From the NCBI GenBank assembly GCA_016708105.1, contig JADJGJ010000004.1, positions 62,001 through 126,000 on the forward strand: DNA of 64,000 nucleotides, written 5' to 3'. The notes under the pieces are model-generated. The model saw only the letters and a program-made list of their open reading frames with translations, was not told where the DNA came from and searched no databases. The position numbers and the translations under genes were made by a program. This DNA is from Crocinitomicaceae bacterium (GTDB taxonomy: Bacteria; Bacteroidota; Bacteroidia; Flavobacteriales_D; Crocinitomicaceae). Positions 7,825 to 15,719 of this stretch are shown piece by piece; position 1 is the stretch's first letter; every line of letters starts with the position of its first letter.

Positions 7825-9231
7825 ATGCAAACAAAGTACGATGTTGTCATCATTGGCTCTGGTCCTGGTGGTTATGTATGCGCCATTCGTTGCGCTCAAC
7901 TTGGATTCAAAACGGCTATCATTGAAAAATATAATACCCTTGGCGGTACTTGTTTGAATGTTGGTTGTATTCCTTCAAAGGCTCTTCTTGATAGCTCAGA
8001 ACATTATCACAACGCTGCGCACAATTTTGACAAGCACGGTATTCAAATTCCGGAAATAAAAATTGACATGAAGAAAATGATTGAACGTAAAAGTTCAGTT
8101 GTTTCTCAAACTTGTGACGGTATCAAATTTCTGATGGATAAAAACAAAATTGATGTTCACCATGGTACAGGTTCATTCGTTGACAAAACGCACGTAAAAG
8201 TAACGGCAGCTGACGGAAAAGAAACGGTGCTTGAAACTAAATTTACCGTGATTGCCACTGGTTCAAAACCTAATTATTTTCCGGGCATGGAGCCTGATAA
8301 AAAACGTATCATCACATCAACTGAAATGCTGAATCTTGATGAGGTGGCAAAAAATTTAATCGTGATTGGAGGCGGGGTGATTGGCTTAGAATTAGGCAGT
8401 GTTCACGCACGTCTCGGCGCGAAGGTAGAGGTGATTGAATTTGCTGATACGATTATTCCAACGATGGATCGCGCATTAGGAAAAGAACTGATTAAGGTGC
8501 TGAAAAAAGAGGGATTCAGTTTTAATTTCCAACACAAAGTACAGTCTGTAAAAAACACGGGGAAAGGTGTTGAAGTAACCGCCTTGAATCCAAAAGGTGA
8601 GAGTGTTGTTTTTAAAGGTGACTACTGTTTAGTTGCGGTAGGAAGAAAACCTTATACAGAAGGACTTGGATTAGATAAAATTGGTATCACACCGGATAAA
8701 CGCGGCATGATTGAAGTGAATGATCACCTTCAAACAACTGTGCCGGGCATATATGCCATTGGTGATGTTGTGCGCGGCCCTATGCTGGCTCACAAGGCAG
8801 AAGATGAAGGAGTGATGGTTGCCGAATTATTAGCCGGACAAAAACCGCATATTGATTATAATTTGATTCCGGGTGTTGTTTATACCTGGCCTGAAGTTGC
8901 TGCGGTAGGAAAAACTGAAGAGGAATTAACCGCCGCCGGTGTCCCTATTAAAGTGGGGTCATTTCCAATGAAAGCTCTCGGTCGTGCAAGAGCAAGTATG
9001 GATTTGATGGGCTTTGTAAAAATCATTGCACATGCTGAAACGGATGAAGTATTAGGTGTTCACATGATTGCTGCACGCGCAGCTGATATGATCATGGAAG
9101 CGTGCACTGCAATGGAGTTCCGCGCATCGGCTGAAGATTTAGCGCGCATGGTTCACCCCCATCCAACTTTTACTGAAGCAATCAAAGAAGCTGCTATGGA
9201 TGCAACCGCAAAGCGGGCAATGCATATCTGA
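7825..9231 (+). CDS. lpdA: Dihydrolipoyl dehydrogenase
   Basis: The 468-residue flavoenzyme (E3) reoxidises dihydrolipoamide in the 2-oxoacid dehydrogenase complexes and passes electrons through FAD to NAD+. Visible features are the FAD Rossmann motif GSGPGG (11-16), the redox-active disulfide GGTCLNVGCIPSK (Cys43, Cys48), the NAD-binding stretch VIGGGVIGLELG, the second FAD segment GIYAIGDV, and the C-terminal catalytic pair HPHPTFTE (His446, Glu451). Length and motif order are standard. The gene stands alone, divergent from polA, without E1 or E2 genes nearby, so one E3 probably serves several complexes. A weak -7-like element, TACCTTTA, is at 7798-7805. Confidence 0.97.
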   Translation: MQTKYDVVIIGSGPGGYVCAIRCAQLGFKTAIIEKYNTLGGTCLNVGCIPSKALLDSSEHYHNAAHNFDKHGIQIPEIKIDMKKMIERKSSVVSQTCDGIKFLMDKNKIDVHHGTGSFVDKTHVKVTAADGKETVLETKFTVIATGSKPNYFPGMEPDKKRIITSTEMLNLDEVAKNLIVIGGGVIGLELGSVHARLGAKVEVIEFADTIIPTMDRALGKELIKVLKKEGFSFNFQHKVQSVKNTGKGVEVTALNPKGESVVFKGDYCLVAVGRKPYTEGLGLDKIGITPDKRGMIEVNDHLQTTVPGIYAIGDVVRGPMLAHKAEDEGVMVAELLAGQKPHIDYNLIPGVVYTWPEVAAVGKTEEELTAAGVPIKVGSFPMKALGRARASMDLMGFVKIIAHAETDEVLGVHMIAARAADMIMEACTAMEFRASAEDLARMVHPHPTFTEAIKEAAMDATAKRAMHI

Positions 9232-9315
9232 TCTGAAATCAAATTCACTTGCTTTATCCTTTGAATTGTTTTGCATCAAGATGACCACAAGCCAACATTG
9301 AACTGATGGCATTTA

Positions 9316-9346
9316 TTTAAGGTTTTCATTTTATTTACTACATTTA
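9316..9346 (+). promoter_or_regulatory. Candidate -33/-7 promoter of the 7TM/SpoIIE gene
   Basis: TTTA (9316-9319), 19 nt, then TACATTTA (9339-9346) resembles the Bacteroidota TTTG-N19-TAnnTTTG promoter with one change in each box. Only four bases separate it from the ATG at 9351, so the mRNA would begin at or very near the start codon. Confidence 0.45.
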
Positions 9347-9350
9347 GCTC

Positions 9351-11555
9351 ATGCCAAAACTCGTGTCTGTACTATTTGTATGGTTGACTCTTGCTGTGTC
9401 TGCACAAGAGGGCACTATCGTTGTCACGCCAGACAATGCCGGCAATTCTTTTGGTAATCAAGTTCTCATTTTTGAAGATGTGAATCATGAATTTCAGGCC
9501 AATGATGTTCTGAATTTTCCGGATGATTCCTTTGATGTAAAAGAATTTGAGATGCCAAATCTTGATTTTACTACTTCACGTTGGTGGCTAAAATTTTCAA
9601 TCGTCAATCAAACCCTGAACCCAAATTTGATGATTGAAGTTGCACGACCAGTTACAAACAAAGCTTTTCTTTATGAGGTGAAACAAGATTCGACACAACT
9701 GCTTTATCAAAGCGGTGATGATTATCCTTTTGATAAGAAAATCATTCCACATAGAAAAAATATTTTTCCCATCTATATTAATGAAGGTCAAGCGCAGGGA
9801 TATCTGATAGAATTAGAAAGTGACGGAGAGGTAATCAATCTACCTTTGCGTGTATATGAAAAGACAGGGTTTTTTGAATCAGATTATCGGCACCAATTTT
9901 CATTTGGTTTTTATTATGGCATCATGCTATTGGTTGTCTTTATATACTTTTTCTTTTTTATTCTGCTGCGCGATAAATCATTTTTATACTATATCATTTA
10001 CGTGTTTTTTCAAGCTGCCATGCAGTTTTCATTAGATGGTTATGCCTACCAATTTTTATTCCCTTCAGGCGGATATTTCACTAATCACATTCTCATTTTC
10101 AATGTTGCCGGCGCCATTGTATTTCTGCTATTTTACGTATCTGCATTTTTAAAAATTAAAGAGCGATCACCTGGCTTACTGCGCGTATATAAAGTTGCTC
10201 TGGTACTCGCATTATTGATTTGTGTAATGTCGTTTATTCCCGGAAAAGCCTACGAAATTTCTTTTCCGCTTATTAATGGAGTGAGTTTGTTGATGTCAAT
10301 TCTGGCCATTATCTCTGTCTACTTAATGCGCAGAAAGGGTGAAAAAATTTGCAACTATTTCACCATGGCGTTTGCTGTTTTGATTTTGGGTGCTATACTT
10401 TTCATCTTAGGAAATTTCAACATTGCCGGTAATGCAGATTTTTCACAAGACACCCTTAAGATTGCATCTGCCCTTGAGGTAATCATTTTGAGCTTGAGTA
10501 TGTCCAATAAATACCGTGATCTACAGAAAGAAAAAGAAGATGCACAGGCAATTGCATTACAAAGTTTGGAAGAGAAAAATGCGTTGATGGATCAAATCAA
10601 TATCCGCCTCGAAAAACAAGTGAAAGAACGCACTGCGGAAATAGAACATCAGAAGCAGGAACTTGCTGAAATCAATGCAGAAATTTTGAGCAGTATTAAA
10701 TACGCCAAACGAATTCAAACAGCAATTTTACCAGCGCCTGAACAAGCTGAAAAAATATTAGGAGAGCACTTTGTTTTCTATATGCCAAAAGATGTTGTCA
10801 GTGGAGATTTCTATTTTATTGAACAAGCAAATACAACAGATTCTTCACAAAAAAACTTTTCCATTTTTGCCGCAGTTGATTGTACCGGACATGGTGTACC
10901 CGGCGCATTTATGAGTATTGTGGGCAATAATTATCTGGTACAGGGATTAACCGAACCAACTGTAAATTCACCTGCCGATGCGTTGAATTTTTTGAATAAA
11001 GGTGTTGTAAAAGCCTTACGTCAAGATGCATCAAACAAAAGCACTGCTGTGCGAGACGGAATGGACATTGCTTTGTGCGCTCTAGAAAATAGTACAAAAA
11101 CACTTCATTATGCCGGGGCAAAAAATCCGGTTTATGTGGTGAGAAATAATTCGGAAACAAATCCATTCGGCGAAAATATTCCTGAAAAAAATCTGCTTAA
11201 ATCTGAAACATCTGACATTTGGTTGTACGAAGTGAAAGCAGATAAACACCCTATTGGCGCTTTCATGGATGAAGATCTGCAACCCTTCACCAACAAAGAG
11301 ATTCCGGTTCAGTCAGGTGATATGATTTATGTTTTCACAGACGGATTTGCCGATCAGTTTGGTGGCAGCCATTTACCGGATGGACAAGGCAAAGGAAAAA
11401 AATATACATACAAACGCTTTAAGCAATTTCTGATGGCGGTATCTCATTTACCCGCTCAAGAACAATTCAAAAAACTGGAAACCGAATTTGCCCGCTGGAA
11501 AGGCGACACCGAACAGATTGATGATGTGCTGGTGATTGGGGTTAGGGTTGGGTGA
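9351..11555 (+). CDS. 7TM receptor with cytoplasmic SpoIIE/PP2C phosphatase
   Basis: This 734-residue membrane protein probably senses an extracellular ligand and dephosphorylates a cytoplasmic partner, often an anti-sigma-antagonist (STAS) protein. In order: signal peptide (MPKLVSVLFVWLTLAVSA), an extracytoplasmic beta-sandwich of the 7TMR-DISMED2 type (about 20-170), seven transmembrane helices (about 185-385), a coiled coil (about 390-450), and a SpoIIE-type PP2C domain (470-734). Metal-binding motifs are intact: SGDF (484-487), DCTGHGVPGAF (510-520) and the terminal DD in EQIDDVLVIG. No kinase domain is present. It is convergent with the next gene, with only 14 bp between stops. The partner cannot be identified from this window; the STAS-like protein at 35124 is a distant possibility. 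Confidence 0.88.
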   Translation: MPKLVSVLFVWLTLAVSAQEGTIVVTPDNAGNSFGNQVLIFEDVNHEFQANDVLNFPDDSFDVKEFEMPNLDFTTSRWWLKFSIVNQTLNPNLMIEVARPVTNKAFLYEVKQDSTQLLYQSGDDYPFDKKIIPHRKNIFPIYINEGQAQGYLIELESDGEVINLPLRVYEKTGFFESDYRHQFSFGFYYGIMLLVVFIYFFFFILLRDKSFLYYIIYVFFQAAMQFSLDGYAYQFLFPSGGYFTNHILIFNVAGAIVFLLFYVSAFLKIKERSPGLLRVYKVALVLALLICVMSFIPGKAYEISFPLINGVSLLMSILAIISVYLMRRKGEKICNYFTMAFAVLILGAILFILGNFNIAGNADFSQDTLKIASALEVIILSLSMSNKYRDLQKEKEDAQAIALQSLEEKNALMDQINIRLEKQVKERTAEIEHQKQELAEINAEILSSIKYAKRIQTAILPAPEQAEKILGEHFVFYMPKDVVSGDFYFIEQANTTDSSQKNFSIFAAVDCTGHGVPGAFMSIVGNNYLVQGLTEPTVNSPADALNFLNKGVVKALRQDASNKSTAVRDGMDIALCALENSTKTLHYAGAKNPVYVVRNNSETNPFGENIPEKNLLKSETSDIWLYEVKADKHPIGAFMDEDLQPFTNKEIPVQSGDMIYVFTDGFADQFGGSHLPDGQGKGKKYTYKRFKQFLMAVSHLPAQEQFKKLETEFARWKGDTEQIDDVLVIGVRVG

Positions 11556-11569
11556 GCAATTTATTGTTG

Positions 11570-12553
11570 CTACACATCAGTTATCACGTCAAAGCCCTTA
11601 AAGCTTCCCACAATTGCCAACCCGATAATTTTTTTTGCAATTTTTCTGTCTTTAATTTTACCGGCTATTTGATTCAAGGTTGAGCCTGATCCAACTGCGT
11701 CATCAATCAGCAATAGGTTTTTATAGGTAGCCAGACTCTGCACAGCAAAGGTGTTTTCAGCATTTGAAATACGATCTTCAATTTTGTTTAATGACTTTTG
11801 AGGTACGGGAATAATGCCACTGATTTTTCTGATCTCTATTTGAGGTAATGTGATTTTTAATCCCGTTGCCAAAACTTTCATCAATTGCGTTTCTCTCTTG
11901 ATTGTTGGGGGCACATAAGCAATTGCATCAATTTTATAATCGTTAATAATCACATCGATTTTTGGTTTAATTTCGGCAATGAGCATGTTCATCAACATCC
12001 TGCTTTGCCCTTGCTTTGCATAATGCAAAATGGTACCAAGCCGTGTTTTTCCAAACCTCTCTATGGCATAAAAATCCAGATACAAAAGTTCATCAAGATA
12101 TATTTTCTCATACCCTTTTGTATTTTTAATTTTTTCAAGACCAGATATCAGCCCATCTTTATCTCGGTACAAATGATATTTGATATTGGTCTGAATAAAT
12201 TCTGTTACAGTTTTTTTGAATGGGAGATTTCTTTTTCTACACCACAGCTCAAAGCCCGCAGCTCCATTAAGCATCTCACCAATTTCAGTTATCAATAAAA
12301 AGTTCTCATCCAAGTATTGCCCTTCTTTCGCAGATATTTCCTGAAGCGGTCTTTTGACAATTATTGATTTGCTGATTTTGCGGTAAATTGTTTTGGGAGT
12401 TCGTCCAATTTTTTCAATAACATTTTCATCAACCAACTGGTTTAATGATTTGTGTACACTCTGTTTTGAAACAAATAGTTCATTGGCTATTTCTGTAACC
12501 GTGAGTTCTTTGTGCCTATTAAAAAGATCTCTTATTTTTTCTTTCGTTGACAT
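11570..12553 (-). CDS. Winged-helix regulator fused to a ComF-type phosphoribosyltransferase
   Basis: The 327-residue protein starts with a winged helix-turn-helix (residues 1-60: EIANELFVSKQSVHKSLNQL then ENVIEKIG.TPKTIYRK). A middle alpha-helical region follows (about 70-200), then a PRTase fold of ComF type: YVPPTIKRETQLMKVLA (213-229), PQKSLNKIEDRISNAENTFAV (251-271) and the PRPP loop LLLIDDAVGSGST (280-292). ComF family members normally carry an N-terminal zinc finger, which is absent. The layout recalls Gram-positive PurR (wHTH plus PRTase that senses PRPP), so it may be a repressor or activator responding to PRPP or a nucleotide; that is inference. A 32-bp palindrome covers its promoter, suggesting autoregulation. 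Confidence 0.72.
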   Translation of the reverse strand: MSTKEKIRDLFNRHKELTVTEIANELFVSKQSVHKSLNQLVDENVIEKIGRTPKTIYRKISKSIIVKRPLQEISAKEGQYLDENFLLITEIGEMLNGAAGFELWCRKRNLPFKKTVTEFIQTNIKYHLYRDKDGLISGLEKIKNTKGYEKIYLDELLYLDFYAIERFGKTRLGTILHYAKQGQSRMLMNMLIAEIKPKIDVIINDYKIDAIAYVPPTIKRETQLMKVLATGLKITLPQIEIRKISGIIPVPQKSLNKIEDRISNAENTFAVQSLATYKNLLLIDDAVGSGSTLNQIAGKIKDRKIAKKIIGLAIVGSFKGFDVITDV

Positions 12554-12570
12554 AATATTCTCTTGAAATT

Positions 12571-12578
12571 CAAAGATA
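12571..12578 (-). promoter_or_regulatory. -7 element of the wHTH-PRTase gene
   Basis: TATCTTTG on the minus strand is a full match to TAnnTTTG, 17 nt upstream of the ATG at 12553. The -33 region falls inside the adjacent palindrome (12586-12617). Confidence 0.6.
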
Positions 12579-12585
12579 TAAATAA

Positions 12586-12617
12586 TTTACTATTTACTAT
12601 CAATAGTCAATAGTAAA
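12586..12617. promoter_or_regulatory. 32-bp near-perfect palindrome, candidate operator
   Basis: The outer arms TTTACTAT (12586-12593) and ATAGTAAA (12610-12617) pair perfectly, and six of the eight inner pairs also match, giving 14 of 16. The repeated unit TTTACTAT is typical of tandem half-sites. It covers about -19 to -50 relative to the predicted transcription start of the wHTH-PRTase gene, so binding there would block or modulate its own promoter. Confidence 0.6.
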
Positions 12618-12677
12618 CCAGTATGAACCAACCTAAATCCGTTGTTTTGAAAAATCAAATTTTACGTAGCAGACATA

Positions 12678-12723
12678 TTTATGTACATAAACGTGCAGAG
12701 AACTCCATGTTTACGTACATAAA
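12678..12723. promoter_or_regulatory. Two TTTAYGTACATAAA palindromes 32 bp apart
   Basis: TTTATGTACATAAA (12678-12691) is a perfect 14-bp palindrome. TTTACGTACATAAA (12710-12723) is the same with one change. Their centres are exactly 32 bp, about three helical turns, apart. This fits a cooperative repressor site, but no gene starts within 125 bp. Confidence 0.4.
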
Positions 12724-12784
12724 AGTGTTTCGATTCTTCTTAATTCACACGTGAAATGGGTCTGAGTCTGCGAGCGTGGGTACT

Positions 12785-13100
12785 GAAGTACATGAACTCA
12801 CATCACCAAATATCCTCCCCCTTAATCCCCCTCCAGAGGGGGAAAGCCGCATCGCAAGGGTTTTGAAAAAGCGCGAACTCACGTCACTTCCTCTTTCCTT
12901 TGGAGAGAGGAAAGAGGAGTAAGGAAAAAAACGCAAAAGTTTTCTGAAATACACGAATTCACATCACCAATTATCCTCCCCCTTAATCCCCCTCCAGAGG
13001 GGGAAAGCCGCATCGCAAGGGTTTCCTAAAAGTGCGAACTAACGTCACTTCCTCTCTCTTGTGGAGTGAGGAAAGATGAGTGAGGAAAGAGGAGTGAGAA
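12785..13100. repeat. Tandem repeat, two units of about 160 bp
   Basis: Unit one (12785-12944) and unit two (12945-about 13100) share a conserved core containing CCTCCCCCTTAATCCCCC and its partly complementary partner CCTCCAGAGGGGGAAAG, followed by hairpins of the type CTTTCC..GGAAAG. Identity is high in the core and lower at the ends. The region 12618-13106 holds no convincing gene: the short minus-strand open frames simply run through the repeat. It separates the paa operon from the wHTH-PRTase gene. Confidence 0.85.
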
Positions 13101-13106
13101 AAAAAA

Positions 13107-13577
13107 TCAATAACACTTAAAATAATTAAACGGCTCACTGCACTCATTGCAACTGTACATAGCTTGACAAGGTGTTGAACCAAATGCGCTGATCATTTTG
13201 GTGTTGGTGGATTTGCAGCGTGGACACATTACGATTTTATTCCCAATAGTGGGCGGTGAAATGCCTTCAGCTAGTAATTTTGATTTTGTTTCATCACTTA
13301 ACCAGTCCGTTGTCCAAACCGGATGAAGTTGTGAAATGATGTTGACTTTGTTGTATCCGTTTTCTGCGAGTTTTTCGCGAATCAGATCTTCAAATAATTT
13401 CTTTGCAGGACAACCAGTATAAGTGGGTGTAATTATCACCTCTACTGTTTGGCTGTCGGGGTATTCAACAATTTTTCTAATAACGCCTAATTCAACCAAA
13501 CTGATTACCGGAATTTCCGGGTCGGGAACCTCGTTGAGGATTTCCCACAAATGGTTAAATTCCTTTTCTGTTACCAT
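13107..13577 (-). CDS. paaD: Phenylacetyl-CoA epoxidase subunit PaaD
   Basis: The 156-residue protein is the PaaD (PaaJ) subunit, an iron-sulfur-assembly-type (DUF59/MIP18) protein needed to mature or activate the phenylacetyl-CoA epoxidase. The N-terminal DUF59 domain has VPDPEIPVISLVELGVI and TPTYTGCPA. The C-terminus has a zinc-ribbon-like set of cysteines (CPRC..., CQAMYSCNEC). Its start overlaps the paaC stop by 7 bp, so the two are coupled. It is the last gene of the operon in this window: downstream is only the repeat region and no paaE reductase. Confidence 0.94.
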   Translation of the reverse strand: MVTEKEFNHLWEILNEVPDPEIPVISLVELGVIRKIVEYPDSQTVEVIITPTYTGCPAKKLFEDLIREKLAENGYNKVNIISQLHPVWTTDWLSDETKSKLLAEGISPPTIGNKIVMCPRCKSTNTKMISAFGSTPCQAMYSCNECSEPFNYFKCY

Positions 13578-14323
13578 TTTGCATCCGGATACGCACGTGG
13601 TAAAAATTGCATTTCACTTAATAAATGCCCCAAATATTCGGTATGAAAACCATTGCGGTAATCATGCTGATAAATTTTTCTGATTTCCGGTTGTTGAAGA
13701 TTTGATTCACTCAACGTAAGTGCAACTGCAGATAACCATATTTTTTCAAGTGACTGGGTATCGGGAATAAACTTACCGTCCAACTGATCAAAAGCAAACA
13801 TTTCATGCACATATTTGTAAAAATGATTCAGCGCATTTTGTGTTCGTTGATTTGATTCGGGTGTTCCAATTCCTAAACGCTGCATCCAATCATGTGCATG
13901 AATTAAACTGTAGCGAATTTCTTTTAATACTTTTTCAGCAAGACCGGACAATTTTTGAATCTCACTTTTTTGCAGTTGACTAAAAAGTTCTTGCATATAA
14001 ACATCATGCAAATATTGGCGCACAATCACCCAGGCAAAATCTGTATTCGGCAATTCAACCAATTTCATGGAGAAATATTCACGCTCATTGCGACGATACG
14101 CATAATCATCAGCGCTTAATCCCTTGCCTTCAACTTCAGCTACCAGTAAATATAATTGTTCAGCACGACCAATTAAATCAAGTGCGATATTTGAAAGTGC
14201 AATGTCCTCTTCTAAAAAAGGACCGTTGCTACACATTTCACACAAACGCTGCGCCAACACCAATTCAGTATCTGCAAGGCGGACCAAAAATTTTGCTTCC
14301 GGTTTATCAATTATTATAGGCAT
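13571..14323 (-). CDS. paaC: Phenylacetyl-CoA epoxidase structural subunit PaaC
   Basis: The 250-residue ferritin-like protein pairs with PaaA as the structural, catalytically inactive subunit of the epoxidase heterodimer. Family signs are the N-terminal LVRLADTELVLAQRLCEMCSNGPFLEEDIALSNIALDLIGRAEQLY, read in pieces, with most diiron ligands replaced, and IHAHDWMQRLGIGTPESNQRTQ. Length is normal (about 250). It lies 12 bp after paaB and overlaps paaD by 7 bp in a tightly packed operon. Confidence 0.94.
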   Translation of the reverse strand: MPIIIDKPEAKFLVRLADTELVLAQRLCEMCSNGPFLEEDIALSNIALDLIGRAEQLYLLVAEVEGKGLSADDYAYRRNEREYFSMKLVELPNTDFAWVIVRQYLHDVYMQELFSQLQKSEIQKLSGLAEKVLKEIRYSLIHAHDWMQRLGIGTPESNQRTQNALNHFYKYVHEMFAFDQLDGKFIPDTQSLEKIWLSAVALTLSESNLQQPEIRKIYQHDYRNGFHTEYLGHLLSEMQFLPRAYPDAKW

Positions 14324-14335
14324 GATTCAATTTTC

Positions 14336-14623
14336 TTAAAGATTTTCTACTCCGTCAGGAATTACATAAAATGTTGGGTGACGATAAATTTTATCCTCTT
14401 GCGGATCAAAATATGCTTCTGCATCTTCCATTGGAACTGACACAATAGCATTTGCAGGCACCACCCACAATTCACGTCCTTCACCTCTGCGGCAATACGC
14501 ATCACGCGCATTTTGAACAGCCATTTTTTTATCATACCCATGCACGCTTCCGGCATGTTTAAATGGTAGACCTGATTTTTTCTGAATGAAAACTTCCCAA
14601 ACTTTGTCTCCTGATTCCATCAT
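14336..14623 (-). CDS. paaB: Phenylacetyl-CoA epoxidase subunit PaaB
   Basis: With start at 14623 the product is 95 residues, the usual PaaB length, beginning MMESGDKVWEVFIQKKSG. A second ATG directly follows at 14620, so either may be used. Family features are FIQKKSGLPFKHAGSVHGYD, the NARDAYCRRGEG segment and FDPQEDKIYRHPTFYVIP. PaaB bridges PaaAC heterodimers in the large epoxidase complex. The open frame continues upstream to 14761 but only inside paaA, so the longer version is not credible. It is 16 bp downstream of paaA. Confidence 0.94.
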   Translation of the reverse strand: MMESGDKVWEVFIQKKSGLPFKHAGSVHGYDKKMAVQNARDAYCRRGEGRELWVVPANAIVSVPMEDAEAYFDPQEDKIYRHPTFYVIPDGVENL

Positions 14624-14639
14624 GTTTTTCGTTATATGA

Positions 14640-15569
14640 TTATACCAATGTTCCTTCTGTTTTTTTTGCAAATGCCACGGCTGCTTCACGTACCCAGGCA
14701 TTGTCATGGTGTGCTTTTTTATGATGATCAAGGCGCTCTGCATTGCACGGCCCATCACCATTTACAACTGCCCAAAATTCATCCCAATCAAACGGGCTGT
14801 GATCATAGTGACCTGTCTTTTCATTCCATTTACAATTTGGGTCAGGCACGGTTAATCCTAAAAATTCAGCCTGCGGTACTGTTTTGTCAATAAATTTTTG
14901 ACGCAACTGATCATTTGATTCGCGCTTTATTTTCCATTCCATTGCTTTAGATGAATGAGCTGAATCAGCATCATGCGGACCAAACATCATCAAAGATGGA
15001 AACCAAAAACGGTTCAATGCATCTTGTGCCATTTGTTTTTGATCAGTGGTTCCACGTGCCATTTGCAACATGATTTCATATCCTTGTCTTTGATGAAAAC
15101 TCTCTTCTTTACAAATACGCACCATACCCCTTGAATATGGACCATACGATGTTTTTTGAAGTGATACCTGATTCACTATTGCTGCGCCATCAACCAACCA
15201 TCCAATTGCGCCCATATCAGCCCAGGTCAATGCCGGATAATTAAAAATACTTGAATATTTTGCTTTGCCTGAATGTAATTGCTCAATCATTTGCCCGCGT
15301 GACATGCCCAGCGTTTCAGCAACACTATAGAGATACAAACCATGTCCGCCTTCATCTTGAATTTTAGCTAACAGTACTTGTTTTGCTCTCAATGATGGCG
15401 CCCTTAACAACCAGTTGCCCTCAGGTTGCATACCTATTACTTCACTGTGTGCATGCTGAGAAACTTGTCTCAATACATGTTTGCGATAATCTTCAGGCAT
15501 CCAATCGCGCGGTTCTACTTTGAGATCTTTGGCGATGATGTCATTGAACGCTGCTTCAAATTTGTCCAT
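14640..15569 (-). CDS. paaA: Phenylacetyl-CoA epoxidase catalytic subunit PaaA
   Basis: The 309-residue diiron monooxygenase subunit inserts one oxygen atom into the aromatic ring of phenylacetyl-CoA to give the 1,2-epoxide. Two ExxH motifs for the diiron centre are visible: EGGH (Glu73, His76) and ESFH (Glu156, His159). The CoA-binding region and WFPSLMMFGPHD are typical of the family. The start at 15569 (MDKFEAAFNDIIAK) gives the normal length; upstream codons to 15665 read through the promoter. A near-ideal Bacteroidota promoter precedes it. It is the first gene of paaABCD. The reductase PaaE and the ring-opening enzymes are not in the window and must be elsewhere if the pathway works. Confidence 0.96.
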   Translation of the reverse strand: MDKFEAAFNDIIAKDLKVEPRDWMPEDYRKHVLRQVSQHAHSEVIGMQPEGNWLLRAPSLRAKQVLLAKIQDEGGHGLYLYSVAETLGMSRGQMIEQLHSGKAKYSSIFNYPALTWADMGAIGWLVDGAAIVNQVSLQKTSYGPYSRGMVRICKEESFHQRQGYEIMLQMARGTTDQKQMAQDALNRFWFPSLMMFGPHDADSAHSSKAMEWKIKRESNDQLRQKFIDKTVPQAEFLGLTVPDPNCKWNEKTGHYDHSPFDWDEFWAVVNGDGPCNAERLDHHKKAHHDNAWVREAAVAFAKKTEGTLV

Positions 15570-15599
15570 TGCTTTTTGAGAAGTTTTTTTGAAATTTTT

Positions 15600-15630
15600 C
15601 AAATATACGGCTTTTTCAGTGAGCTTCAAA
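15600..15630 (-). promoter_or_regulatory. Promoter of the paa operon (-33/-7)
   Basis: On the minus strand TTTG (15627-15630), a 19-nt spacer, and TATATTTG (15600-15607) match the Bacteroidota consensus TTTG-N19-TAnnTTTG at every fixed position. The predicted start of transcription is about 15596, giving a leader of about 27 nt before paaA. Confidence 0.85.
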
Positions 15631-15664
15631 GTCAGAATAATAAAACAAAGAATGCTTTGGCTCA

Positions 15665-15695
15665 TTGGATATTATGATTCAAATGACGAACTTTG
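15665..15695 (+). promoter_or_regulatory. Candidate promoter of the U32 gene, divergent from paa
   Basis: TTGG (15665-15668), 19 nt, then GAACTTTG (15688-15695), one change from consensus in each box. The start codon is 24 nt downstream. Its distance from the paa promoter makes shared regulation possible. Confidence 0.45.
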
Positions 15696-15719
15696 CAGGC
15701 TTGGATTAAGACAATAACT

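Noticed and set aside
12554..12784. tRNA or known riboswitch in the longest gene-free stretch
   Set aside because: I found palindromes and repeats but no cloverleaf and no known riboswitch core.
12745..13183. Two short minus-strand open frames in the intergenic region
   Set aside because: They run through the 160-bp tandem repeat and into paaD in another frame, and their sequence only reflects the repeat.
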